Source: Sphingomonas sp. NFR15
GTDB taxonomy: Bacteria > Pseudomonadota > Alphaproteobacteria > Sphingomonadales > Sphingomonadaceae
Length of the DNA stretch: 64,000 bases
Reading direction: 5' to 3'
Assembly (NCBI RefSeq): GCF_900103265.1
Contig: NZ_FMWX01000002.1
Span: 1 to 64,000 of the forward strand
Numbering within the stretch: position 1 is the stretch's first letter; each line of letters begins with the position of its first letter. A program made the position numbers and the translations under genes. Below the pieces are notes generated by a model. That model had not been told where the DNA came from and ran no database searches. It saw nothing but the letters and a program-made list of their open reading frames with translations. Below are positions 8,948 through 17,370 of this stretch, piece after piece.

Positions 8948-11731
8948 TCAGAAGCTGAGGTTGATCTTGCCGTAGTAGAAGCCGCCGCTGAACCCGTAGG
9001 GCGAATAGGCATTGTAGAGCGCGAAGCCGGTATTGCCCTGGTTCACCGCCGACAGCTTGCTCGGGTAGATATTGAACAGATTGTTCGCTCCCGCCGACAG
9101 CTTGATGCCCGTGGTCAGCTGGTAGCCGAGTTCGAGGTCGAACAGCGTCTTCGGCTTGACCGTATCGTCGTGGTAAATGCCGTCCGCCGCCCGCGCCGCC
9201 GCGACCTGCGTCACCTCGCCGTAGCGCGTCGCGCGCACGTTGGCCGACACTGCGCCGAGCGTCCAATAGAGATTGACGATCTCCTTGTTGCGCGGGGTAC
9301 CCTTGGTGAAATCGCCCTGGCGCGCGCGGTCGATCAGTGACAGCCCCTTCGCGGCCAGCACGGGCGGCACGTCCAGCCGGGTGAATTTGGTCTTGTTGAC
9401 GTTGCCCGACACGGTCAGCACCACCTTGCCGAAATCGCCCAGATCTTTGCGGTAGGTGGCGACGACATCCAGCCCGCGCGTGCGCGTGCTTGCCGCGTTG
9501 GAAAAGAAGAAACCGCTCTGCACGGGATTGAGCCCGGCGGCGTTGAGGATCGTCGCGACCGGGTTCAACGTCCCGTTGGCGGCGATCGCGCCGGTCAGCG
9601 TGCCCGACAGCAAAATACGATTGTCGATCTCGATCTGATAGGCGTCTATCGTGAAGTTGAGGGCGTTGACGGGTGTCAGCACCAGACCCGCCGAATAATT
9701 GGTCGATTTCTCGGGCTTGAGCGGCTGAGCGCCGAGCGCGCGCGCGACGGGATCGTCGACGGGCAGCGCTCGCACGGGCGCCAGCACCGTCGTGGTCGCA
9801 CCGGGCAGCAGCACGCCGATCGTCGATGACGAGGAATAATGTTGCTGTTGCAGCGTGGGCGCGCGGAAACCCGTGCTGATCGTGCCGCGCACGGCGATGC
9901 CGCGCACCGGCTCGATCCGCGCGGAGACCTTGTAATTGTTGGTGGTGCCGAAATCCGAATAGGCTTCGTGCCGGCCCGACGCCGATACCTCCAGCCAGCG
10001 CGCGATCTTCTGGCTGAGATCGAGATAGATGCTCTTGTTGTTGCGTCCGAACGAACCTGCCGCCGATGGCGGGAAGCCGGTGACACCCTGCGATCCGGCC
10101 TGACGGATGACGCCGGCATTGGGCTGGCCCGCAGGGGTGCGATAGCCGCCGTCGATATAGGACGGCACGTCACCCGCGCCGATCTCATAGGTATCCTCGC
10201 GATATTCGGCACCCGCCGCGATCTGCAGCGGTTCGACGAAGCCAAGGTCCACGCGCTTGGTAAGGTCGAGATTGGTCGTCCATTCGGTGCCGATCACCTT
10301 GCCGATATAGAAGGTGCTCGGACTCGCCGGCCCGAGCGAGGCGTTGAGCGCGGTCGTTTCGACGTAGCGCACCTTGTCATATCCGTAGCTGGTGCCCAGG
10401 TCGAAATGAACACCAAGCGGCCCCTCGCCGCGCACGCCGCCGGAGACCTGATAATCCTCGTCGCGGATGTGGAGGTGCGGGATATAGCCATTGGGGTAAA
10501 TCTCGGGGATGTTGTTGGTCGCATTGGGATTGCGGAAGGTGAGGAAGGCGTCGGCCTCGCGCTTGGAGCCGGTGGCGAATACATACGCCTCCACGGCACC
10601 GCCGCCGATTGTCTGGGCGAGATCGGCCGAACCGTTGATGCCGACGACCTGTGGCTGCCCCGGCTTGTTGACGCGGCGGTCGGCGGTCGCCTCGCGGGGA
10701 TCGCCCGCGAAATAGAGTTGCGACAGGTTCGGCCCACCCCGGATCGTCCGACCCTGCATATAGCCATCGACGGAGAGGTGGATATGGCCGCCCGACGTGG
10801 TGATACCCTTGTCCACCTGGAATCGCCCGGTTTCACCACCGCCATCGCCATTCGCGCCGCCGATCACCGTCGCGGCACCCGAGGCGTCCTTCTTCAGGAT
10901 GATGTTGACGACGCCCGCGATCGCGTCCGATCCATATTGCGCCGATGCACCGTCGCGCAGCACCTCGATATGGTCGATCGCATTTGCGGGGATGAGATCC
11001 AAATCTGGCGGCGACTGTCCATTCTGGGTGGTACCGTTGATGAACAAGGTCGCGGTGTTGTGTCGCCGCTTGCCGTTGACGAGGACCAGTACCTGATCGC
11101 CCGCCAGCCCGCGCAGTGACAGTGTCTTCACCGCGAAACTCGCGCCCGAACCGCTGCTCGAAACGCTGATCGACGGGACAAGCGTGCCGAGTAGGTCGCG
11201 AACCGATTGCTTTCCCGAAGTTTGGAGATCGGCCTTGCTCACCACGTCGATCGGCGCGAGGCTCTGCGCGACGGTGCGGTTGGTCTGGCGCGTGCCCGTG
11301 ACAATGACGTCGGTTGGCGAGGCTTCCTCCGGCGTGGGCTCGCTCGGGGGAGGCGCAGCGGCGGGTATCGCTACCGCATCGCGCGTGAAGCCCGCCGGCC
11401 GCAGCCCGGCCTTACCGTGCGCCGCAATGGTGAATGTACGATCCTTCGCATAGGCGAGTTGCAGGGGCGTACCCTCGATCAACCGAGACAGCGCCTCGCT
11501 GGTGGAGAACCAGCCGCGCACCGATCGCGCCTCGTACCGGCTCGCCTCATCATAGGGGAACAGGATGCGCATCGACGATTGCCTGGACAGCGACAGCAGC
11601 GCGGCGTTGAGGCCCTGCGCCGGTATGTCGAAATGATGTTTTTCGGAAAGCGCCTCGGACGGATCCAGCGCGAAAGCCGGCGTCGCGACCAGCGCGGCGG
11701 ACGCATAGAGCATGGGCAGCATCAAACGCAT
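8948..11731 (-). CDS. FecA-like TonB-dependent receptor with STN signalling domain
   Basis: Outer-membrane receptor of 927 residues. Order: signal peptide (residues 1-21), secretin/TonB short N-terminal (STN) domain around residues 30-105 (HFDIPAQGLNAALLSL), linker, TonB box region (DVIVTGTR), plug domain (LRGLAGDQVLVLVNGKRR, AGVVNIILKK) and a 22-strand barrel ending in aromatic SF. The STN domain is the signal-transmitting module that talks to a FecR-type anti-sigma factor, and such a FecR and sigma factor lie immediately upstream. The start at 11731 is preceded by a gggggaa ribosome site. The ligand is unknown; the neighbouring amidohydrolase suggests an amide or peptide compound rather than necessarily iron. 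Confidence 0.92.
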   Translation of the reverse strand: MRLMLPMLYASAALVATPAFALDPSEALSEKHHFDIPAQGLNAALLSLSRQSSMRILFPYDEASRYEARSVRGWFSTSEALSRLIEGTPLQLAYAKDRTFTIAAHGKAGLRPAGFTRDAVAIPAAAPPPSEPTPEEASPTDVIVTGTRQTNRTVAQSLAPIDVVSKADLQTSGKQSVRDLLGTLVPSISVSSSGSGASFAVKTLSLRGLAGDQVLVLVNGKRRHNTATLFINGTTQNGQSPPDLDLIPANAIDHIEVLRDGASAQYGSDAIAGVVNIILKKDASGAATVIGGANGDGGGETGRFQVDKGITTSGGHIHLSVDGYMQGRTIRGGPNLSQLYFAGDPREATADRRVNKPGQPQVVGINGSADLAQTIGGGAVEAYVFATGSKREADAFLTFRNPNATNNIPEIYPNGYIPHLHIRDEDYQVSGGVRGEGPLGVHFDLGTSYGYDKVRYVETTALNASLGPASPSTFYIGKVIGTEWTTNLDLTKRVDLGFVEPLQIAAGAEYREDTYEIGAGDVPSYIDGGYRTPAGQPNAGVIRQAGSQGVTGFPPSAAGSFGRNNKSIYLDLSQKIARWLEVSASGRHEAYSDFGTTNNYKVSARIEPVRGIAVRGTISTGFRAPTLQQQHYSSSSTIGVLLPGATTTVLAPVRALPVDDPVARALGAQPLKPEKSTNYSAGLVLTPVNALNFTIDAYQIEIDNRILLSGTLTGAIAANGTLNPVATILNAAGLNPVQSGFFFSNAASTRTRGLDVVATYRKDLGDFGKVVLTVSGNVNKTKFTRLDVPPVLAAKGLSLIDRARQGDFTKGTPRNKEIVNLYWTLGAVSANVRATRYGEVTQVAAARAADGIYHDDTVKPKTLFDLELGYQLTTGIKLSAGANNLFNIYPSKLSAVNQGNTGFALYNAYSPYGFSGGFYYGKINLSF

Positions 11732-11866
11732 TGGCAGTTCCCCCTTAGCCACAGCGGACGATCTTCGTCTCACGCGGTACAACGGAACTGGCAGGCGAAA
11801 CCCGCCATGCGAATGTAACAGAAAATTCAGATTCCACGCGCGGCGCGCAGCGAGCGGGGACGGCTG

Positions 11867-12859
11867 TTAGGTCGTCTGGTCCGCATACATCAGCAGCACG
11901 GAGCCGCTGTCTTCTTCTGCCGAATGCACCGGCAAAGTCTGCTCCAACGCCTGCAGGAAGTCCGACGATTCGTCGGTGCGGAAGCGGCCGCCAATGCGCA
12001 GCCCGGCAATCCGCGAATCGCCGATCAGGATCGGCGCGGCGCGGTAGCGGTTGAACTCGGCGACCGCCTCGCCGACCGTCTCGCCGTTCAACAGGATCAT
12101 GCGCTCCCGCCACGCGACGCGCTTGGCGATGGCGCTTTCGTCCATTTTGCCGACCGCGACCGTCCGGGGCTGGATCACGGCGGATTCCCCGGCCGGTATC
12201 CGCCGCATCACCCCCTCCGCCGTCCGGACGCCGACGATGCCGTGAGTCACGGTCAGCTCGACGATCGCACCGCGCAGGCGGATGTTGAACGCGGTGCCGA
12301 TCGCCCGCACGACACCGCCCGGCACTGCCACATCGAATGGCCTTTTGGCGTCATGGGCGACGTCGAAATACGCCTCGCCGCGGACCAGCGAAAGCTGCCG
12401 GCGAGCCGCCGACAAGGCGACCTCGACCTGACTATCGGTGTTGAGGTGAACGCGCGATCCGTCCGCCAGCGCCACGTCCCGCGCCTCGCCGATCGCGGTG
12501 CTGTAGCGTGTCGCTCGTGCCAGCCACACGAACACCGGAGCGCCGAAGACCGCAGCCGCCGCTGCTACGGACGCGCCGGCAACAAGACGCCGCCGTGTAA
12601 CGCCACGTGCCAGTTGGATGGATGGTGGCCGGAGCGAAGCCTGTGTCGAAAAGTCCTGTCCCTTCAGCCGTTCGCCCGCGTCCCACGCCACTTCCGCCTG
12701 CGCATAGGCGACGGCATGTCGCGGGTCGCACTCGATCCAGTCGGCGATGGCCTGGCGCGCGGCAGGGTCGAGGTCACCTAAGGACGCGGCGAGATAGGCC
12801 GCGGCCTGTGTCTCGATCGCGTCCCGCGTCTGCCCTTCGCTCCTGTTCAACCGGGCCAT
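11867..12859 (-). CDS. FecR-family anti-sigma factor/sensor
   Basis: Protein of 330 residues. It has an N-terminal cytoplasmic domain (DUF4880-like, AAAYLAASLGDLDPAARQAIADW), one membrane segment (VAGASVAAAAAVFGAPVFVWLA), the FecR periplasmic beta domain (YSTAIGEARDVALADGS, LVRGEAYFDVAH) and a C-terminal STN/DUF4974-like end. It holds the ECF sigma factor at the membrane until the receptor's STN domain signals ligand binding. The chosen ATG at 12859 has an aaggg ribosome site and overlaps the sigma gene by 86 bp in another frame, giving tight translational linkage. Confidence 0.87.
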   Translation of the reverse strand: MARLNRSEGQTRDAIETQAAAYLAASLGDLDPAARQAIADWIECDPRHAVAYAQAEVAWDAGERLKGQDFSTQASLRPPSIQLARGVTRRRLVAGASVAAAAAVFGAPVFVWLARATRYSTAIGEARDVALADGSRVHLNTDSQVEVALSAARRQLSLVRGEAYFDVAHDAKRPFDVAVPGGVVRAIGTAFNIRLRGAIVELTVTHGIVGVRTAEGVMRRIPAGESAVIQPRTVAVGKMDESAIAKRVAWRERMILLNGETVGEAVAEFNRYRAAPILIGDSRIAGLRIGGRFRTDESSDFLQALEQTLPVHSAEEDSGSVLLMYADQTT

Positions 12860-13367
12860 TCCCTTGCTGTGCCAATGCCGCCATAAACAAGCGGATCGCC
12901 CTGCCCAAATGTTTTTCAACCGTAGAAACGGATAGGCCCATCTGACCCGCTATTTCGGCCATAGATTTTTCGTGGATGCGGCGCGCGACGAATACACGGC
13001 GGCATTGGTCAGGCAGACTGTCGAGGATGTGTTGCACGCGGCGTAGTTCATCGCGCGCGCAAAGCTGCGCCTCGCTGTCCAGGCCGGAACGCAGCAGTTC
13101 GACCTCGCTGATCGTGTCGAAGGAGACGACCTTGTCACGGCGCGCCTGGTCGATCACGAGATTGCGCGCGACGGTGAAAAGATACGCGCGCCCGTGCGTC
13201 ACCTCACGCCAATTGGGGTTTGCGTAAGCGCGGGCGAGAACCTCCGCGACCAGATCCTGATGCTCATGGTCGCCCTGAGTCAGCCGCCGTACCCGGGCGC
13301 TCAGCGCCGCCTGATGCGGCAGGATGGTGGTTTTGAACCAGTCGAGCTTCACGCGAACATGTTCCAT
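12774..13367 (-). CDS. ECF sigma factor, FecI-type
   Basis: Sigma-70 family factor of 197 residues. Region 2 is recognisable as HQDLVAEVLARAYANP and GRAYLFTVARNLVIDQARR. Region 4 is LDSLPDQCRRVFVARRIHEKSMAEIAGQMGLSVSTVEKHLGRA with the helix-turn-helix. It is the first gene of the sigma-FecR-receptor-amidohydrolase series, all on the minus strand. It is expected to direct RNA polymerase to the receptor promoter when released by FecR. The last roughly 25 residues are Arg-rich and non-conserved and overlap the FecR gene. Confidence 0.9.
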   Translation of the reverse strand: MEHVRVKLDWFKTTILPHQAALSARVRRLTQGDHEHQDLVAEVLARAYANPNWREVTHGRAYLFTVARNLVIDQARRDKVVSFDTISEVELLRSGLDSEAQLCARDELRRVQHILDSLPDQCRRVFVARRIHEKSMAEIAGQMGLSVSTVEKHLGRAIRLFMAALAQQGNGPVEQERRADAGRDRDTGRGLSRRVLR

Positions 13368-13518
13368 CGACGACCCCGTATTACCGCGCTTCAGCCCACA
13401 CGTTTTCTTTAGAAGAAACTTTCATGTCAATGCAGATTACCTACCTTATTTCGACCAACTCCTTGAGCTTGGCGTGCCCATCATCGAGCTGCCGCAACCC
13501 CGAACCTACGAAGTTTCA

Positions 13519-13542
13519 AGAAAAGCCCTGACGCATCAGGGC
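13519..13542 (-). terminator. Rho-independent terminator after tRNA-Ile2
   Basis: On the minus strand GCCCTGA-TGCG-TCAGGGC forms a perfect 7-bp stem with a 4-nt loop (13525-13542), followed by TTTTC. It lies about 80 bp beyond the 3' end of the tRNA gene at 13623 and reads in the same direction. It should also keep tRNA transcripts from running into the region in front of the sigma factor gene. Confidence 0.7.
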
Positions 13543-13622
13543 CACCCATGAGAAGAAAATCATAGAAAAGCCCGCGAAAACAAGCTTTTCCTATATCTCA
13601 CGGACGCCACGATCGGGAGAAA

Positions 13623-13698
13623 TGGTGGGCCCGGCAGGACTCGAACCCGCAACCTAGCCGTTATGAGCGGCCAGCTCTAACCATTGAGCTACAGGCCC
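13623..13698 (-). tRNA. tRNA-Ile2 (anticodon CAT)
   Basis: A complete cloverleaf of 76 nt including encoded CCA. Acceptor stem GGGCCTG pairs with CGGGCCC, D stem GCTC/GAGC, anticodon stem GGCCG/CGGCT with loop CTCATAA, and T arm GCGGGTTCGAGTCCTGC. The CAT anticodon could be Met or Ile2. The D-loop GGTTAGAGC, the acceptor sequence and general similarity to bacterial ileX-type genes favour the minor isoleucine tRNA, whose C34 is changed to lysidine by TilS to read AUA codons. The initiator class is excluded by the paired first base. Confidence 0.88.
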
Positions 13699-13748
13699 CA
13701 CCGCTCGCCCCCGTTAGCGGATAGGGGCGCGCGGTGGCAAGGCGTGGC

Positions 13749-14759
13749 TCAGCCGGCGGCCGCGATCAGCGTGTCGAGCGACGCGGCGCGGATGCCACGC
13801 CGGTCGAGATCGGAGAGCACCGCCCGCCACCAGCGATGAAAGCGCGCGAGATCGGCGGCGTCGCGCACATAAGGCGTGTGGCCGGGCGCGAGCGAGGGCG
13901 AGTGGAACGCGAAGTTGAGCACGCGCACGCCCTCGCCCACTGCTACCGCGATCGCCTCCAGCGCGTCGGCGAGCGGCATGTCCTCGGGCGTGAGCGCGAC
14001 GCGAGCGAGAAGGCCCAGCCGCGCCGCCAGTCCGCGCGCTTTGGGTACCCGGCCGAGCGCGTCGTACAGCCGCGCGCCGCCCCGCCGCAGCCGGCCCGTG
14101 AACACCGTCGTCAGCGGCAATTCAACGATCGCCTTGTCCGGCCCGGAGCGGAACGCGGCATTGCCGATCGCGCCGAAATCCGGGCCGCCGTCGGCGTCAT
14201 AGCGATACCGCGCGCGCATCGAGCTATCGAGCCGGTAGCCGCGCGCCGCGAGCAGCCGCAGCGTCGCCGGGCCGATGCCATAGCGCCCGGCGCGATACGC
14301 CACCGGCCGCCGCCCGAACGCGGCTTCGATCGCGGCGCTCAGCGTATCGAGCTTCGCCGCCTCGGTCGCCTCGCGCAGATTGCCGGCATAGCTGTTCGCC
14401 GGGGTCAACGCCTCGTCGAACGGCGGGTTGACCCAGGCGTGCAATTGCGTGCCCACCGCCGAGACGCCGTCCGCCAGCAGGCCCCGCAGGATGTCCCCCG
14501 CCCGCGCATCGGTCGCGATCGGATGATCGACCATATAGGTGAGCGGCACGCCCTGATCGGCGAAGCGGCGGTGCGCCTCGGGCAGCGCCGTCACCGCTTC
14601 CAGCGAATGGCCGGCGCGCGCGAGCGGCGCGGTCCAGTCGAACCCCTCCTCGGTATCGACGAACACGGTGAAGCGCGTGCCGAAACCGTCCGGCCACGCG
14701 ACCAGATCGGCGGGGGTCGGCGGTTCCGGCCGGAATCCGGGCGGGTGCGCGCGCGCCAC
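13749..14759 (-). CDS. Polysaccharide deacetylase-like protein (WalW type)
   Basis: Protein of 336 residues beginning with GTG three bases after the upstream kinase gene ends, so the two are co-transcribed. FTVFVDTEEGFDW is the NodB-homology first motif with the catalytic and metal Asp. MVDHPI and the HAWVNPP segment supply metal ligands, and YRAGRYGIG and FAFHSPSL match later motifs of the deacetylase fold. There is no obvious signal peptide. It probably removes acetyl groups from a cell-envelope or exopolysaccharide sugar. The pairing with a sensor kinase suggests envelope sensing; the exact substrate is unknown. Confidence 0.8.
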   Translation of the reverse strand: MARAHPPGFRPEPPTPADLVAWPDGFGTRFTVFVDTEEGFDWTAPLARAGHSLEAVTALPEAHRRFADQGVPLTYMVDHPIATDARAGDILRGLLADGVSAVGTQLHAWVNPPFDEALTPANSYAGNLREATEAAKLDTLSAAIEAAFGRRPVAYRAGRYGIGPATLRLLAARGYRLDSSMRARYRYDADGGPDFGAIGNAAFRSGPDKAIVELPLTTVFTGRLRRGGARLYDALGRVPKARGLAARLGLLARVALTPEDMPLADALEAIAVAVGEGVRVLNFAFHSPSLAPGHTPYVRDAADLARFHRWWRAVLSDLDRRGIRAASLDTLIAAAG

Positions 14760-14762
14760 GAT

Positions 14763-16520
14763 CTAGCTGGAAAAAGCCTGTTCCATTCCGGCGCTTACGA
14801 CGGCGGGCAACCGCAAAGTCAAGACCGCGTCGCCAAGCGTCAGCGATCCACCGAGTTCGCCCGCCAGATTGCGCGCCAGCCGCAGCGCGAAGCCGGTGCC
14901 GAGCAACGGCGCGCCCGCCTGTTCGGCTTCGGTCTCGGCGTCGATCCGCAACAGCCCGTCGGCCGGATAGGCCACGAGCGCGCGGGGGCGATCGAACACG
15001 ATCACCGCCTGCGCATCCTCGATCCGTGCGGTTACGCCGATCCGCTCGCCCGCCTGCGCCGAGGCGAGCAGCGTGGCGAACAGCCGTCCGATCAGCCGCT
15101 CGACCGCGCGGTCGTCCCCGGCGATGACGAGGTCGGGCGCGGCGCGGCAATCGATCGTCGCCGAGCGCAGATCGGCGAGCGGCGCGAGATCGCCGACGAT
15201 CCGCGCCAGCAGCGGCGCGAGCGGCACCGCATCCTGCCGCAGATCGAGCGCGCGCGTGTCGATCCGCGCGGCCATGTCGATATCGTCGATCGCGCCGAGC
15301 AGCGCATGCACCTGATCGCGGATCGCACCGGCGCGCCCGCGATAGACCGGCGGCACCGGCCCGAGCATCTCGGATTCGATCATCTCGGCGAAACCGGCGA
15401 TCGCGTTCGCGGGCGTGCGCAGTTCGTGGACGAGCTGGCGCAGCGCGTCCGGCCCGGCGCGGCCACGGTCCCGCGACAGTTCGGCGCTTTCCTCCACGCG
15501 CGGCCGCCGCGCCGAGCCGCGATAGCCGGTGAAACGCCCGCTCGCCCGGTCGAACACCGGCATCGCGCTGATCCGCCATTGACCAGCCGCGTCCGACGTG
15601 CCTGCGACCACGAGCCGCGCGTTGGCGAATCCCGACCGCCGCCGGAACGCGCCCGATGCGACCCCGTCGATCGCCGCGCCCTCGCCGATCTGGTCGAGCG
15701 ACAGCCCGATCAGCGGCGCGCGCGAGACGCCCTCGACCCAGCGGATCGTGCCGCTCGCGTCGGTCTCGAACTGGAAGGCGCGCGCGTCGATCGTCGGCAG
15801 ATCGAACATTTCGGCCTGGGCCGGCGCGCCATTCTCATCGCGCTCGCGGTGGAAGGCGTCGAGCCGCGCGACCAGATCGGCGATCTCGAAGGTGCCGTCG
15901 GCGGTGGGCGCGGGCGGCGCATTGTGCTGGCGCAGCGCCTCGGCGACGACCGGCAGGCCGTGCGCGATGCTGGCGATCGACGCGAACGAGGTTTCGCGCG
16001 CCGGCTCAGGCTCGGCCACCGCCTCGGGGTCGGGCGCGCGCGCGACCAGCACCGGCTTGCGCGGCGTCTCGACCGTCGCGAGCGCCTCGGGCGAGGCGTC
16101 GAGCACGAAGTCGACGCTGCCGAACGCTTCGAGCGCGCGCGTCACGCCGACGGGCAGATCGCGGCGATGACGCAGCACCGAGCGCGCGACCGAGGACAAG
16201 CCCGGCAGCAGCGCGATCCACTCATGCTCGTCAAGCCGCGCCGCGCGCAGCACCGGCGCGGCGACAGCGGCGTCGTCCTCGACGAACAGGCGCACCAGTG
16301 CGGCCGGCGGTTCGGCGGCGGCGAGCGCCCGCGCGCTGGCGGCACGCACCGTCACGGGCACCGCGTCGCGCAGCGCGCGCAGCCGCGCCATCGTCTCCGG
16401 CCCGGCCCCGGCGCGGCCCCGCCCGATCAGATCGACGAGCTGCCGCCATGCCGATTGCGCGCCGAACGGCGTCGACATGTCGGCCGAAAGCACCGTTTCG
16501 AGACTGTCGTCGAACCGCAA
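14763..16520 (-). CDS. Sensor histidine kinase, apparently soluble
   Basis: Protein of 585 residues. The N-terminal half (1-200) is helical, Ala/Arg-rich and without membrane segments. A PAS-like region covers about 245-340. The dimerisation/phosphoacceptor domain has H365 in QLVHELRTPANAIAGFAEMI. The ATP-binding domain is short and partly degenerate: a clear glycine box (GTGFALRLARNLAGELGG) is present, but the N box is poor (LIGRLFATLLASA lacks the usual Asn run). No response regulator is adjacent. It starts at TTG with an aaagga ribosome site; an ATG at 16478 is an alternative. Confidence 0.82.
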   Translation of the reverse strand: MRFDDSLETVLSADMSTPFGAQSAWRQLVDLIGRGRAGAGPETMARLRALRDAVPVTVRAASARALAAAEPPAALVRLFVEDDAAVAAPVLRAARLDEHEWIALLPGLSSVARSVLRHRRDLPVGVTRALEAFGSVDFVLDASPEALATVETPRKPVLVARAPDPEAVAEPEPARETSFASIASIAHGLPVVAEALRQHNAPPAPTADGTFEIADLVARLDAFHRERDENGAPAQAEMFDLPTIDARAFQFETDASGTIRWVEGVSRAPLIGLSLDQIGEGAAIDGVASGAFRRRSGFANARLVVAGTSDAAGQWRISAMPVFDRASGRFTGYRGSARRPRVEESAELSRDRGRAGPDALRQLVHELRTPANAIAGFAEMIESEMLGPVPPVYRGRAGAIRDQVHALLGAIDDIDMAARIDTRALDLRQDAVPLAPLLARIVGDLAPLADLRSATIDCRAAPDLVIAGDDRAVERLIGRLFATLLASAQAGERIGVTARIEDAQAVIVFDRPRALVAYPADGLLRIDAETEAEQAGAPLLGTGFALRLARNLAGELGGSLTLGDAVLTLRLPAVVSAGMEQAFSS

Positions 16521-16634
16521 GCGGCAAACATCCTTTGATCTCGGCTTGCGCGGGTCCGCGCGCCGTCATGAAACCTTAACGTGCGCCTGCGCGCACTGGA
16601 ATAGCTGATTTTACCCCGTCGCAATGTGGGACAA

Positions 16635-16664
16635 TTGCGTTCTCTGGTAATTATCTTATGATAA
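16635..16664 (+). promoter_or_regulatory. Probable promoter of the Lrp-type gene
   Basis: TTGCGT (16635-16640) and TATGAT (16657-16662) are spaced by 16 bp and resemble a sigma-70 promoter about 50 bp in front of the Lrp-type start. A small inverted repeat TTATC-TTAT-GATAA (16651-16664) overlaps the -10 box and could be an autoregulatory site. This is pattern-based only. Confidence 0.4.
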
Positions 16665-16712
16665 AGCACCTTCAGGCATTGGAAAAGCTATGTTTAAGCG
16701 GAGCGGCTCGTA

Positions 16713-17180
16713 ATGGCGTTCGACCAGATCGACCGGCGGATTCTCGAATTGCTACAGCGCGACGGACGCATGACCAATGTCGAACTCGCCGAACGCGTCG
16801 GCCTCACCGCGCCGCCCTGCCTGCGTCGCGTGCGCGCGCTGGAGGAAGCCGGTGCGATCCGCGGCTACCACGCCGATCTCGATGCCGCAACGCTCGGCTA
16901 TCCGATCACCGTGTTCGCGATGGTTTCGCTGCGCAGCCAGGCCGAGCAGGATCTCGCCGCGTTCGAGGCGCATGTCGCGACCATCCCCGAAGTGCGCGAA
17001 TGCCACATGCTCAACGGCGAGATCGACTTCATCCTCAAGATCGTCGCCAGCGATCTCAAGGGCTTCCAGGAAATCCTGATGACCCATCTCACCCCCGCCC
17101 CCAACGTGGCCAGCGTCAAGACCTCGCTCACGATCCGCACCGCCAAGGCGCTGCCCGGAATACCGGTACGGGTGGGGTGA
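16713..17180 (+). CDS. Lrp/AsnC-family transcriptional regulator
   Basis: Protein of 155 residues with the two-domain Lrp plan. The N-terminal winged helix (IDRRILELLQRDGRMTNVEL, then LAERVGLTAPPCLRRVRALE as the recognition helix) is followed by the RAM ligand-binding domain (YPITVFAMVSLRSQ to the C-terminus). It binds DNA as an octamer-forming dimer and responds to an amino acid. It stands alone, divergent from the kinase gene, so its target is not evident from the neighbourhood. Confidence 0.92.
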   Translation: MAFDQIDRRILELLQRDGRMTNVELAERVGLTAPPCLRRVRALEEAGAIRGYHADLDAATLGYPITVFAMVSLRSQAEQDLAAFEAHVATIPEVRECHMLNGEIDFILKIVASDLKGFQEILMTHLTPAPNVASVKTSLTIRTAKALPGIPVRVG

Positions 17181-17286
17181 CCTTTCGATTGCTGAACGCG
17201 GAAGCCCGTTCGCGCTGAGCGAAGGCGAGGACGCCTGTAAGCCAATCGTTCGTGTAGAACGCAGTCGAGACACGTGCGCTTCGGTG

Positions 17287-17308
17287 GTCCCTTGACTTCG
17301 CTCGGGAC
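17287..17308. repeat. REP-like inverted repeat between convergent genes
   Basis: GTCCC and GGGAC flank a 12-nt loop containing GACTTCGCTC, a sequence type that recurs in sphingomonad intergenic palindromes. It lies in the 190-bp gap where the Lrp gene (plus) and the ppx gene (minus) converge and may serve as a bidirectional terminator. The whole 17181-17370 gap has no gene. Confidence 0.4.
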
Positions 17309-17370
17309 GAACCGAGGGGGAAGCCGATTGTCCCAAGTGCGGTAGAGTCACAGCGCCCGGAGCAATCGCC

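Noticed and set aside
5866..8958. A 1030-codon open frame opposite the amidohydrolase
   Set aside because: The coding strand has clear PD40 repeats and catalytic motifs. The opposite frame has only low-complexity Arg/Asp/His-rich sequence.
11732..11866. A FecI-type promoter before the receptor gene
   Set aside because: A GGAAT motif is present, but no matching -10 element at the right distance could be identified, so I do not annotate it.
13734..16538. A 934-codon open frame on the plus strand
   Set aside because: It is the antisense shadow of the deacetylase and histidine kinase genes. The product is Arg/Ala-rich with no domain, and high GC makes long false frames common.
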